Shown one piece after another: positions 20,585 to 29,105 of a DNA stretch of 64,000 bases (the first letter of the stretch is position 1; each line of letters starts with the position of its first letter). Both the position numbers and the translations under genes were made by a program. Under the pieces are notes generated by a model. The model worked only from the letters and a program-made list of their open reading frames with translations, had not been told where the DNA came from and ran no database searches. Origin of the DNA: an uncultured Alteromonadaceae bacterium. GTDB taxonomy: Bacteria; Pseudomonadota; Gammaproteobacteria; Enterobacterales; Alteromonadaceae. The DNA is taken from positions 62,001 to 126,000 of the forward strand of contig CALKGI010000028.1 in NCBI GenBank assembly GCA_938085045.1, written 5' to 3'.

Positions 20585-20590
20585 TATAAT
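20585..20590 (+). promoter_or_regulatory. Consensus -10 box ahead of the poly-C tract
   Basis: A perfect TATAAT hexamer. No good -35 is visible at 16-18 bases; CTTACA at 20559-20564 is 20 bases away. The predicted transcript would begin around 20597 and place the poly-C run in the 5' leader of the small gene at 20634. Confidence 0.45.
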
Positions 20591-20604
20591 TGTGATAAGC
20601 GTCA

Positions 20605-20619
20605 CCCCCCCCCCCCCCC
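20605..20619 (+). repeat. Homopolymeric tract of 15 C
   Basis: Fifteen consecutive C lie between a TATAAT box and the AAGGA ribosome binding site of the small ORF at 20634. Such tracts are prone to slipped-strand length change. The tract is in the leader, so a length change would alter transcription or mRNA structure, not the frame. Confidence 0.9.
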
Positions 20620-20633
20620 GAAGGACAGCTGTC

Positions 20634-20807
20634 ATGCAAAACAAATCATTGAATCTCAGGTACTTAAAAGAGTCTGTTATCCATCTTGATGAATTAATGG
20701 ATAAACAAAGGCATTCGGCTGGTTATGTTCAACTGCTGCGTGAGGCCTTGTCTGATATAGACTTGGAGGTGGCGGTGCTGAGGAGTTCTGTGGAGCACCC
20801 AAGGTGA
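20634..20807 (+). CDS. Small protein of 57 residues, unknown
   Basis: Not recognised. The ATG at 20634 has AAGGA 9 bases upstream, so it is preferred over an in-frame TTG at 20580 that lies inside the promoter. The product is charged and probably helical (LRYLKESVIHLDELMDKQ, LLREALSDIDLEVAVLRSSVE), compatible with a short coiled coil. It has no signal peptide or membrane segment. It stands alone between the gsp terminator and a solute-binding protein gene. Confidence 0.6.
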   Translation: MQNKSLNLRYLKESVIHLDELMDKQRHSAGYVQLLREALSDIDLEVAVLRSSVEHPR

Positions 20808-20920
20808 ATGCGACTGTCGAAGGCAGTTCCTACCAAGGTTTAATTCTTAAGTGATTGGTATTAAGACTGAAACCTTGCCTACGCAAAGCCTCCAAAGATA
20901 GGTCTGTAGCTGAGCTTCAA

Positions 20921-20950
20921 TAGACAACTACCTTCTTATCTCGCTATACT
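20921..20950 (+). promoter_or_regulatory. Promoter for the solute-binding protein gene
   Basis: TAGACA (20921-20926) and TATACT (20945-20950) are each one base off consensus and are separated by 18 bases. They lie 33 bases upstream of the GTG start at 20983. Confidence 0.5.
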
Positions 20951-20982
20951 CAATTCATCGATACAGCACTAAGGGTGAATGA

Positions 20983-21660
20983 GTGAGTAGAGCTAATTTT
21001 CTAGTGACGATCCTAGTGTGCTGCTTTTGCTCTAGTGCAATCGCAATAGATACCTTTGTCATTGCCCGCCATAAAAACTCCTCTACCTTAGACCCTTGTT
21101 ATGAAATCGTCACTCAAGCCTATCGCGCTTTACGCATAAACCTTCGTGTTAATGAATACCCCGGCAGACGTTCTTTGCAACTGGCCAACAGTGGCAAGGT
21201 CGACGGAGATTTATGCCGCATCACTCAAGTGGCCCAATCGTATAGTAACTTATTGCAAGTAGACCCGTTTATTATGTCGATGAGCATTGTTGCCATCACT
21301 CGAAAGGGCGTGGCAGACATTAACGCTTTGGCTGACCTTGGTAACCGTAATCTTGGCTCTGAAAGAGGCATGCAAGCGGTTGAACTGGTGCTGCGAGACA
21401 GAAAAATTCACTTTGAGAATGATGCAGTAAGTCTTGTGCGCTCACTTGAAAAGGGTTTAGTAGATGTAGTTTTGTTGACCAAAGCCGATGTTAAATCACT
21501 TAACAATAAAGGGGCGCTGGGGCAAATTAAAGTTCACCCTAAATACCTATACCAAGTTAAAATGTATCATTATATCCACAAAAAACACCGAGAATTAATC
21601 CCCGAATTAAGCCTGCAAATCAGCAAGACAATGAAAGCGATGAAAGAATCGGATCGCTAA
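20983..21660 (+). CDS. Periplasmic solute-binding protein, family 3-like (orphan)
   Basis: A 225-residue exported protein with a signal peptide (LVTILVCCFCSSAIA). It reads as a bacterial extracellular solute-binding fold: YEIVTQAYRAL, NEYPGRRSLQLANSGKVDGDLCRI and LVDVVLLTKAD are characteristic. The GTG start has AGGGTGA upstream. No ABC permease or ATPase is adjacent, so it may serve a distant transporter or act as a sensory or amino-acid-like ligand binder. Its stop overlaps the end of the convergent gene by four bases. Confidence 0.8.
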   Translation: MSRANFLVTILVCCFCSSAIAIDTFVIARHKNSSTLDPCYEIVTQAYRALRINLRVNEYPGRRSLQLANSGKVDGDLCRITQVAQSYSNLLQVDPFIMSMSIVAITRKGVADINALADLGNRNLGSERGMQAVELVLRDRKIHFENDAVSLVRSLEKGLVDVVLLTKADVKSLNNKGALGQIKVHPKYLYQVKMYHYIHKKHRELIPELSLQISKTMKAMKESDR

Positions 21661-23483
21661 ACGCTTTTGTGCTTAGCGTATTTCAAACGGGTTTTGTCTT
21701 TGCGTCTACCATCCGCAGTCCAATTGGTCACTTTGTCTTTTTTCAGTACTAGCAATATTGATTCGCAGTTTTGGGCCAACTCCAACTCTACCGTCGATAT
21801 CAAGTTGTCATCTTGCTCGGGCTCTTGTGTGTCTATTGTTGATGGTGGCTGGGTCCATAAAGCGACTACCGAACTGGGCGGGAAACCAGAGCCGTCGGCT
21901 CGTTGTGTCATGCCAAGAGGGGTAACCGACAAAACACCGGCACCTGGGTCGTCGGCCAGTATTGACGCGTAACGTCCGGGCCAGCGTGTGGCCAACTGTG
22001 GACCGTCTAATAACAAGGCAACAATCAGGTTGGGCCCTAACGCTCTTATCACTGGGCCGACCGGGTCTTGGCGCGCTAAATCTTCACAAATCAGCGGGCT
22101 GAGTTGGTAATCGTGTTTTTCGCAGTAATAACTGATGAGTGAGCGATGCGGTACTTCAATGTATTCCCACCACTTTTTATGAGAGCACAATTCATCGAGT
22201 AATTTGTAATTTTTTATTTGCCCTTCGTCGAGAAACCAGCGGTGGTGTTTGTGCTGTTCCATGCTTTTAGGCAGCGTTTGTGTTTGGTTTAACCGCGATT
22301 GGGTCGCGTAATGAACCGACAATGCGTTGGCGCCATATTTGTCTTTGCCACCTTCTTTGAAAATACCGGTTACCAGCGTGGGGCAATTATCTAGGTTGCC
22401 AGTTTTACGATAATGTTCGTACAAGGTACTGGCCAATAAGTTGGCATTTTGAGCCGACATGGCACATTCGGGGAAAACAATTAAATCTATTTCTGTGTCG
22501 TTTTGAGCGCGAGCCTTGTCTATGGTGTCTACCACGGTGTCAAAATCGAAAGGTTCTTTGTGGGAATATTCGAAAAAGCCAAACTCTTCGTCCATTTTTA
22601 ACGCGCTTTGTTTTTCAATTGGATTAAAGTAGTCATCTTTGACGATTTTTGGCCACGGAAAAATCATTAAATTTAGTGTATCACGGCTGTCTGGTGTGGC
22701 TCTGCGTTGTACATATTTGGTGATGATGTCAGGCCTAACATAAGCTAGCTTGTGCGACAGGCTATTGAGCGATATGCCACTTTGACACACAAAGTGTTTG
22801 TAATGCACTGTGCCATAACTTTCTTGGGATGCTGACAGGTTAAAACGTTCGATTTTGTGTTTGTTATTATGTTTGTCGTTGCGTTCGACCTTCTCAAAAC
22901 TGTTGCTTATCATGCGTGCGGCGATACTGTTGTCTTTGAGAATATCAGTGTCTATGTCTTTAAAGCTTTCGTCGGCAGCTAGCAATAGTGTCAGTAAGTC
23001 GGTGACGAATTTTGTGTCATCCATTAACTCTTTAAGATTCTGACGAGTTTTGGCTGCTTTGAAAATGTTGTAAATCAGTTCGAGCAGGTTTCGATGGGGC
23101 AGGGTTGGGTTATCTATGGTATCGCTGAGACAAAAATCGCTCCAGCACTGACCAAGCGCAGTGACTTGCTCACGATTGAGTCCAGTCCAAGGGCTGTCTT
23201 TTTGACTGGCAACAATGCGTTTGTAAACCCCGGTCACATCTAAAAACTTGGCACACACCACAAAAGCATTTGGTGGCCATAAAAATACATCGAGTAGGTT
23301 TTGGGGCGGTTCAAGGTAGACGTTGGCAAAATCGCTGAGTTGCTGATAATGCTGGTACTGGTTTAATACTTTTCTTTTAATGGGCTGATGGGATTTTTCT
23401 AAGGTTTGCTCAGGGCCGTGACGTTTGGTAGGTTTTGTATCGTCGTCGATAAAGGCGTTACGAATCAAATCGATAAATTTCAT
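21657..23483 (-). CDS. Large nitrilase-fold (carbon-nitrogen hydrolase) protein with novel N-terminal region
   Basis: A 608-residue soluble protein. The C-terminal half, from about 265, reads as a carbon-nitrogen hydrolase fold. IDLIVFPECAMS carries a candidate catalytic Glu at 339, a lysine lies in GQIKNYK near 423, and LICEDLARQD carries the candidate nucleophile Cys466. The N-terminal 260 residues are predicted helical and unrecognised; no reverse transcriptase YxDD is present. C-terminal nitrilase domains are known in defence reverse transcriptases of the UG1/DRT1 group, so a defence or signalling role is possible but is only an inference. It has no signal peptide and stands alone on its strand. 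Confidence 0.72.
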   Translation of the reverse strand: MKFIDLIRNAFIDDDTKPTKRHGPEQTLEKSHQPIKRKVLNQYQHYQQLSDFANVYLEPPQNLLDVFLWPPNAFVVCAKFLDVTGVYKRIVASQKDSPWTGLNREQVTALGQCWSDFCLSDTIDNPTLPHRNLLELIYNIFKAAKTRQNLKELMDDTKFVTDLLTLLLAADESFKDIDTDILKDNSIAARMISNSFEKVERNDKHNNKHKIERFNLSASQESYGTVHYKHFVCQSGISLNSLSHKLAYVRPDIITKYVQRRATPDSRDTLNLMIFPWPKIVKDDYFNPIEKQSALKMDEEFGFFEYSHKEPFDFDTVVDTIDKARAQNDTEIDLIVFPECAMSAQNANLLASTLYEHYRKTGNLDNCPTLVTGIFKEGGKDKYGANALSVHYATQSRLNQTQTLPKSMEQHKHHRWFLDEGQIKNYKLLDELCSHKKWWEYIEVPHRSLISYYCEKHDYQLSPLICEDLARQDPVGPVIRALGPNLIVALLLDGPQLATRWPGRYASILADDPGAGVLSVTPLGMTQRADGSGFPPSSVVALWTQPPSTIDTQEPEQDDNLISTVELELAQNCESILLVLKKDKVTNWTADGRRKDKTRLKYAKHKSV

Positions 23484-23548
23484 GGCGAGTCTGTTTTGCT
23501 ATTTTTATTCATTATTGTGTAAAAATGGGGATAGGGCAAGGGAGGGAG

Positions 23549-23570
23549 CTGGAGGTGTTTTCACCTCCAG
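23549..23570 (-). terminator. Hairpin after the secreted nuclease gene
   Basis: Perfect 9-bp stem CTGGAGGTG / CACCTCCAG with a TTTT loop, about 19 bases past the nuclease stop. It lacks an adjacent T run on the minus strand, so it may act as an mRNA 3' stabiliser or a weak terminator. Confidence 0.5.
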
Positions 23571-23588
23571 CCTTTAACGAGGGAAGCG

Positions 23589-26500
23589 TTAGAACTGCAA
23601 AGACCAACTATTCAAAGTCCCTTCATCACCATTATAGTGATCTTGCACTTTCAAACGCCATACACCTGCTGCATTGCCAGAGATGTTGCCGCCGTAGGTT
23701 GCATTGATGTTCTGACCACTGTCGCTGTTATCCTTATCTTTTAGCGTATAAATCGAGCCATCTGGTGCATACAGCTTCAAGCTTACGTCACCACGGTAGC
23801 TGTGAGAGATGTCTACTGTAACTTCAACATAACCCGCAGCGCCAGAGCGTACTACAGACATGTCGCTGTAGAACTTCTTGCGGTCTTTAATGTCAGCCGA
23901 AGTGGTGTTTTGGAACAATGACTGTTCACCCGAAGCACCTGCAACATTTACCGTAGTAGAGCTAGTAGCCGTTGCGCCATCGTTGTCGGTTACAGTTAAT
24001 ACAACTGTGTAAGCACCGTCTGCGCTATAGGTGTTGCTTGCGTTTGCACCTGTGCTTGAACTGCTATCGCCCATATCCCAGCTGTAGCTGGCAATTGAAC
24101 CATCGCTGTCTGAACTGCCGCTTGCATCAAACGTACAAGACAAGTCAGTACAGTTGTTGGTGAATGAAGCAACTGGTGCATTGTTTGCCGGTGTGCCGCT
24201 GCCAAATGATTGACCGTTATTTAGTGCACCACTTGTGCTAGCTGCTGGAGACTGCCACGTGAAATCGACATATGCAGTACCGTTACCAGACAGTTGTAGA
24301 GAATGACCAACCGTAGTTGTTGAGGTTTCAGTCACGCCAACATCAACAGAAGTTGTGCCGCTCGCTGGGCCGTTAGTGGCCGTTACCGAACCTTCGTAAC
24401 TTAAGAACTGAACGACAGAACCCGTATTATCTACCAAAGCGATGCCATCTGGAGAACCATTTTGCAAACCTGCGACAGCGAAGTTAAGCGTACCGTAACC
24501 ACTTTGCTGGTCAGCAATGGTGCCTGACAAATTAACAGTTGCGTAGGTTGTTCCGCCATTACCGTTGTAAGCAACTATGCTCCAACCGCTAAGATTTGTA
24601 CCGGCAGCGCCAGCAACTTCAACAGATTCGTTGGTGTCTGTGCCATCGTTGTCGTAATGGAATTCGTTAATCCAAGGTGTAGATGCCGCAGCTGCAACGC
24701 TAACCATAGTGGTGGTTGTGTCAGTTGCGCCGTTGTTGTCAGTGACTGTTAATACAACGTTGTAGTCGCCGTTTAAGCTGTAACCATGAGTTGCGTTAGA
24801 GCCAGTACCGTTTTGTCCATCTCCAAAATCCCAGCTGTAGCTAGCGATTGAACCATCGCTGTCGGTGCTTGAACTTGCATCGAATGTGCAAGATAAAGCG
24901 TTACAGTTTTGCGTGAATGCTGCTGTTGGATTTTGATTAACTGGTCCGCCGTTAAAGGTTTGGTTGTTGTTTACAGAACCCGCTGTTGCTGTTGCTGGTG
25001 CTGCCCAGGTGAAGTCGGCATATGTGCTACCAGAACCTGTTAACTGCAAAGAATGACCTACAGGAGTAGAGGTGGTTTCAGAAACGCCGATGTCAGTTGA
25101 GTTAGTGCCAGACGCCGGACCGTTAGTCGCTGCTACTACGCCTTCATAACTTAAAAACTGAACCACAGCGCCGCTGCCGTCAACCAATGCTACGCCATCA
25201 GGTGCGCCGTTTTGCAAACCAGAGATTGGGAAGTTAATAGTACCCATGCCGCCAGACTGGTCAGCGATAACGCCCGACAAGTTTGTGGTGCTGTAAGTGG
25301 TGCCGCCGTTGCCATTGTAAGCAACAATGGTGTAACCGCTTAAGTTGCTGCCCGCAGTACCTGCGATTTCAACACCTTCGTTACTGTCGGTGCTTGAATT
25401 GTCGTAATGAAGTTCGTTAATCCAAATAGTGACTTGTGGTTGCGGTGCGCCCACATCGGTAGTGCCGTTAACTTCATTGCTGGCTGTTGATTCGTTGTAC
25501 GAAGTATCAACCGCTTTAAGCGTGTAGAAATAAGTGGTTTCGCTAGCTAAGCCGCTATCGTTGTAAGAAGTGGCAGTAATAACGCTGCTGTTCACTTTGG
25601 TGTATGGACCGCTAGTGGCAGTGCCGCGATATACGTTATAACCAAGAATGTCGCTGTCGGTGTTGGCCGTCCAGCTAAGGGCTACGCTTGCATCGCCACC
25701 AACGGCGCTAAAGCCAGTTGGTGTTGCAGGTGGCGTGGTGTCGCCAGAGCCGCCGCCACAAATGTTTTCGAAAACACAGGCAACGTATTCTGGGTGGTCT
25801 ACAAATGGGTTACGGTTGCCTTGAAACATATACACAGTATCGTTGTGACGTTGTTCGAAAGCATCTACCGGATCGTCTTTATGCCATTGTATTAGCGTTG
25901 ATTTTAAGCCCATGTAAGCAACAGACACGTTAGAGCCTGTGCTTGATGAACCAATCAAAGAGCGGTCGTCGGTTAAAATTAGGTCTGGTTCAGAAACACC
26001 AGTAACACCATGTGTGCCGCCTTCGTAACGAACAGACATATACATTAACGCGCGGGCTACGTCGCCTTTGCGAGCGCCCCAAGTTTGCCAGCTGCCGTCT
26101 TCAAAAGAGCCAGCTGTCCAGTTTGATTGTCCTGCGCCACCACGGCCATTGTTAACCAAAGTCGTTTTTTCAGAACAACCGTTACAGTCGGCGTAAGGTT
26201 TATTGCTGCGGCTGCTGTTGTAGCTGCTGTCGGCGATGAAAAGGTGGTGGGTGTCGGTGTATGGGTAGTTGGTGCTGCCGTCATTAGGAAAACCGTAAGA
26301 CTTCGGCCAGCTGTGTTCGCGGTTGTAAAAAGAGTTGCCGCCGCCTTCTTTGGCATAACTTGCATTTTTGTAGATATCGATAACGTTACTGGCGTTATCT
26401 GGATCTTCATCAGCCGATTCGAGAATATCCCAAGTATCGGTTGCTGATGAAGTGTATGGGAAGCGTTGATGGTCGTCGATGATTTCGTGTAATGAGCTTT

Positions 26501-26648
26501 GTAGTGCCGCTTGAGTGGCTGCGTTTGCGCTGTTGTAGTAGCCGGCAGGGATTTCTGCGTGGGCCATAGTTGCTGTGCCTAGTAGGGTGAAGCAAGCAAC
26601 GCTACGTACTACATTTTGACGCTTCTTAAAAAATGCTAAGTTTTTCAT
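23589..26648 (-). CDS. Secreted endonuclease I with FnIII, duplicated LTD-PKD and P-domain
   Basis: A 1019-residue extracellular DNase. A signal peptide ends at TMAHA. Residues about 35-300 are the EndA/NucM endonuclease I domain with the metal/catalytic phrase NREHSWPKSYG near 110 and DTHHLF. A fibronectin III domain (305-395) follows. Next is a pair of about 250-residue modules, each a lamin-tail-like domain (INELHYDN and INEFHYDN) plus a PKD domain (AAFTQNC and ASFTNNC, each with DSDGSIASYSWD). A proprotein-convertase P-domain (908-1019) ends the protein. It probably degrades environmental DNA for nutrients and is a likely type II secretion substrate. Confidence 0.93.
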   Translation of the reverse strand: MKNLAFFKKRQNVVRSVACFTLLGTATMAHAEIPAGYYNSANAATQAALQSSLHEIIDDHQRFPYTSSATDTWDILESADEDPDNASNVIDIYKNASYAKEGGGNSFYNREHSWPKSYGFPNDGSTNYPYTDTHHLFIADSSYNSSRSNKPYADCNGCSEKTTLVNNGRGGAGQSNWTAGSFEDGSWQTWGARKGDVARALMYMSVRYEGGTHGVTGVSEPDLILTDDRSLIGSSSTGSNVSVAYMGLKSTLIQWHKDDPVDAFEQRHNDTVYMFQGNRNPFVDHPEYVACVFENICGGGSGDTTPPATPTGFSAVGGDASVALSWTANTDSDILGYNVYRGTATSGPYTKVNSSVITATSYNDSGLASETTYFYTLKAVDTSYNESTASNEVNGTTDVGAPQPQVTIWINELHYDNSSTDSNEGVEIAGTAGSNLSGYTIVAYNGNGGTTYSTTNLSGVIADQSGGMGTINFPISGLQNGAPDGVALVDGSGAVVQFLSYEGVVAATNGPASGTNSTDIGVSETTSTPVGHSLQLTGSGSTYADFTWAAPATATAGSVNNNQTFNGGPVNQNPTAAFTQNCNALSCTFDASSSTDSDGSIASYSWDFGDGQNGTGSNATHGYSLNGDYNVVLTVTDNNGATDTTTTMVSVAAAASTPWINEFHYDNDGTDTNESVEVAGAAGTNLSGWSIVAYNGNGGTTYATVNLSGTIADQQSGYGTLNFAVAGLQNGSPDGIALVDNTGSVVQFLSYEGSVTATNGPASGTTSVDVGVTETSTTTVGHSLQLSGNGTAYVDFTWQSPAASTSGALNNGQSFGSGTPANNAPVASFTNNCTDLSCTFDASGSSDSDGSIASYSWDMGDSSSSTGANASNTYSADGAYTVVLTVTDNDGATATSSTTVNVAGASGEQSLFQNTTSADIKDRKKFYSDMSVVRSGAAGYVEVTVDISHSYRGDVSLKLYAPDGSIYTLKDKDNSDSGQNINATYGGNISGNAAGVWRLKVQDHYNGDEGTLNSWSLQF

Positions 26649-27165
26649 GTGAAGTCTCTTCAGTTTGTATTCAGGTTAAATGTATTTTCCGCGGTGATTG
26701 TTTTCGGCTATTTTTTACCGTTTTGCCGATTAATTGATCACCCCGATAGCTTTCATTTTTATTGTTTTTATCTGCCCTTTTTTGTTGTGAAAGCGCTAGA
26801 AAGCGCAAGCACTATATATCTAATAAGTTACAAATTCATTACATTTTTGTGCGTTTTTGAGCTAAAAACGTCAATAAATTCAGAACCTGACAGGGCAGTC
26901 AACTTTTTTATAGCCCGATATGAACGATAGATCCACTATTTTTACATTATTTAATCAAAAATATGAAAATAATGTAAAATACTGCCTAAATAGACAGGTT
27001 TATTATTTAATTTACAATTGTGAATGAAAACTATACATATCGGCGGTTTTATTACCGTATAACGAGTATTTTGGGTGGCTTTAGGGTAGGCAAAAAAGGG
27101 GCTGTTAATGGTTGGTTAACGTTCGCAGGCTTTGCAAAGTTTATCGATGTAAGCAATGGCCGAAT
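26649..27165. other. AT-rich intergenic region with a perfect inverted repeat
   Basis: About 515 bases with no supportable gene, between the minus-strand SRAP gene and the minus-strand nuclease. It presumably holds the nuclease promoter. At 26940-26952 and 26967-26979 there is a perfect 13-bp inverted repeat (TTTTACATTATTT and its complement) with a 14-base gap, a possible regulator site. Confidence 0.5.
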
Positions 27166-27849
27166 TTAATCCGCTGGAATCACTTCCATCAAACCAATTT
27201 GATTGCGTTTAGAGGGTTTATCGATAGGCGTGGCATGAAAGCCATAATGTAATACGGGTTTTAAAAAGGGGGTGAATGAACTGACCTGTTGAAAGTGAGG
27301 GTCGAGCCATGCGTCTATCAGTGGTTTATTGTCGAGTGGTAGCATCAAAGGTAATGATTTTCTGTGGATATGCTCAAATTTGGAGTGACCAGGAAGGGTG
27401 ATGATTGAGGTTGAGTGGGTCAATTCACCAGTCGTTTCATTAAGCCAAGTTTTGTATATACCACCAAAAGCAATGGCGGTATTTTCGGGTGTAAGGTGAT
27501 AATAATGCTTGTCTTGTCCTTCAACAAAACTACTGGCGGGTATGATGCAGCGCGTTTCGCGATAAGGATGGTAAGCAATCGCGCGTGAATTGTTGAGCTT
27601 GTCAGAGCGCGAATTAAACGAAGCATATTTGTAGTTGGCTTTTAAACCTTCAGGGCTTTTTTCCATCAACAACCACCAAGTGGCATCGGCGAATACGCGC
27701 TGGTCTTTATCTTGTTTAATGATAGAAACGGTTGATGCTGGGGCAACGTCATCGCTGAATCGCAGCTGTGATTGCTGTTCGAACAAACCAAGCTGTTCGC
27801 ATAAGATTTTAGTTAATGGATCGTCCATCACGTTGAATCTTCCGCACAT
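27166..27849 (-). CDS. SRAP-domain protein (YedK/HMCES type) protecting abasic sites
   Basis: Forms a covalent thiazolidine link to abasic sites in single-stranded DNA and shields them. The 227-residue length is normal. The N-terminal MCGRF supplies the obligatory Cys2 after methionine removal. FNSRSD, FVEG and the HRKSLPLML region supply the conserved Asn, Glu and His. It is monocistronic on the minus strand. A role in protecting DNA from damage or uracil processing follows from the family. Confidence 0.94.
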   Translation of the reverse strand: MCGRFNVMDDPLTKILCEQLGLFEQQSQLRFSDDVAPASTVSIIKQDKDQRVFADATWWLLMEKSPEGLKANYKYASFNSRSDKLNNSRAIAYHPYRETRCIIPASSFVEGQDKHYYHLTPENTAIAFGGIYKTWLNETTGELTHSTSIITLPGHSKFEHIHRKSLPLMLPLDNKPLIDAWLDPHFQQVSSFTPFLKPVLHYGFHATPIDKPSKRNQIGLMEVIPAD

Positions 27850-27890
27850 ATTAACCTGGCCCGTTTTTTATGTTGTAACTAGTGGATTTG

Positions 27891-27934
27891 CCTACAGGGA
27901 CGTAGGCAAGGCGCTGTGCAGGAGCACAACAGCG
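27891..27934. repeat. Pair of adjacent small hairpins (REP-like)
   Basis: CCTAC-AGGGAC-GTAGG is immediately followed by CGCTG...CAGCG around a TGC/GCA core. The pair lies upstream of the SRAP gene and looks like a short dispersed intergenic repeat. Confidence 0.4.
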
Positions 27935-28019
27935 TTTATCCACGCTTTTCATTACGTAAATACCGACTTTACGATAGAATGATTAAACCGATTGTATTAA
28001 TTATTCAGGATTTATCAAC

Positions 28020-28256
28020 ATGAAAATGGTTTCTTTTAGTCAAGTGAAGCAAGACCCTGAGTCATTTTTTGACAGTGTTGTTGTAAACGACGGATGTGTT
28101 GGTATTCGCCGTAGTGATGGCGAAGATGTTGTGACTATGTCAAAGAAATATTATGAGGCGTTAGTGGAGACGTTATATTTGTTAAAAGAACCAGCTAATA
28201 CAGCTCATTTGATAGAATCTATAGCGCAGTATGAAAGTAGGAATGGTGACGAGTAG
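28020..28256 (+). CDS. Phd/YefM-type antitoxin-like protein heading the Wadjet-like operon
   Basis: A 78-residue protein with a Phd/YefM fold signature: FSQVKQDPESFFDSV, an arm with GCVGIRRSDGEDVVTMSKKYYEAL, then a helical C-terminus. Family members bind DNA as dimers and neutralise RelE/Doc-type toxins through the C-terminal tail. No RelE, YoeB or Doc toxin follows; its stop is three bases before the ATG of the JetD-like gene. A CAGGA ribosome binding site precedes the start. It may be the autoregulator of the operon or a guard component. Confidence 0.75.
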   Translation: MKMVSFSQVKQDPESFFDSVVVNDGCVGIRRSDGEDVVTMSKKYYEALVETLYLLKEPANTAHLIESIAQYESRNGDE

Positions 28257-28259
28257 ATA

Positions 28260-29105
28260 ATGCCTAGTCTTGCCCAATACTTGAAGAAAATCCAATGCGG
28301 TGAGTTGGTTAATTACCCTGTCTTTTTAAAAACTCTGCCCAAAAACGAACAAATAGATCATTGGGAGATTTTCAGTTCACAAAAACAGCTTATTGGCAAA
28401 AACAAGTTTAAAGTGGAGATTAAAGACTTACAGCGCTTTGAACAGTTGCTAAGCGATGCTGGTATGCCTGTTGGAAACCGCATACAAGCGGCCGAAAAAG
28501 GCGATTCGCATCAAGTTGCCACTTCTTACAGCTTTTTATTGATTTATCACAGCCAACTTTTCGATAACCGACCCGATGTTGTTTTACTCCATCAAGACAA
28601 ACTTACGCAGTCTTTCAAAGCCAAAAAACAGCTATTAATCATTGAAAACGAAGAGAATTTCTTCAGTTATCAGCAAATGTTGCCATTGTTGTCAGACTTT
28701 TATGGTCAACGACTGAATTTAGACAATTGCGATATCGTCTTTGGTGCGGGCAATCAAATAAACAAAGGGCTTAACTTATGTTTCTTCGACCAGTATCATA
28801 GCGTCCTTTGTGCTTTTGACTTCGATTTGGGTGGTTTGCAGATGTTTAAAACCCTGCATCAACGACTTGATAAAGACGTGACTTTTTTGATGCCCAATGA
28901 TTATGCACCTTGGCAAGTTCATTTTAAAAAATCACCCAAAAACGAAAAGCATTGGGTGGCTGCAATTGATTTGGCTGAAGCATTGGGTTTTGGTCAGTTG
29001 GCAGCAACGTTCAAGCACACACGGTATTTTATGGAGCAGGAGATATTGCTTCGCAATATAGCGGGGATGAATCACCCGCCTACGACAAACAATGAAGGAA
29101 AATAA
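28260..29105 (+). CDS. jetD: JetD/MksG-like TOPRIM nuclease subunit
   Basis: Candidate DNA-cleaving subunit of a Wadjet/MksBEFG-type plasmid-defence condensin. The 281-residue protein has a TOPRIM-like core: IENEENF near 127-133 supplies the Glu, and FDFDLGGL near 186-193 supplies the Asp-x-Asp. It is shorter than typical JetD (around 380 residues), so the N-terminal arm appears reduced. It is placed before the ATPase gene, and its stop overlaps the next ATG. The call rests on the TOPRIM motif plus the MukB/F/E-like neighbours. Confidence 0.72.
   Translation: MPSLAQYLKKIQCGELVNYPVFLKTLPKNEQIDHWEIFSSQKQLIGKNKFKVEIKDLQRFEQLLSDAGMPVGNRIQAAEKGDSHQVATSYSFLLIYHSQLFDNRPDVVLLHQDKLTQSFKAKKQLLIIENEENFFSYQQMLPLLSDFYGQRLNLDNCDIVFGAGNQINKGLNLCFFDQYHSVLCAFDFDLGGLQMFKTLHQRLDKDVTFLMPNDYAPWQVHFKKSPKNEKHWVAAIDLAEALGFGQLAATFKHTRYFMEQEILLRNIAGMNHPPTTNNEGK

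Noticed and set aside
20580-20633. Longer start (TTG) for the small ORF, translating the poly-C as a proline run
   Set aside because: The TTG overlaps the -10 region and would lie upstream of the likely transcript start; the ATG at 20634 has a proper ribosome binding site.
21657-23483. Possible reverse transcriptase fusion in the nitrilase-fold protein
   Set aside because: No YxDD or other transcriptase motifs were found in the N-terminal half, so it is not called an RT.
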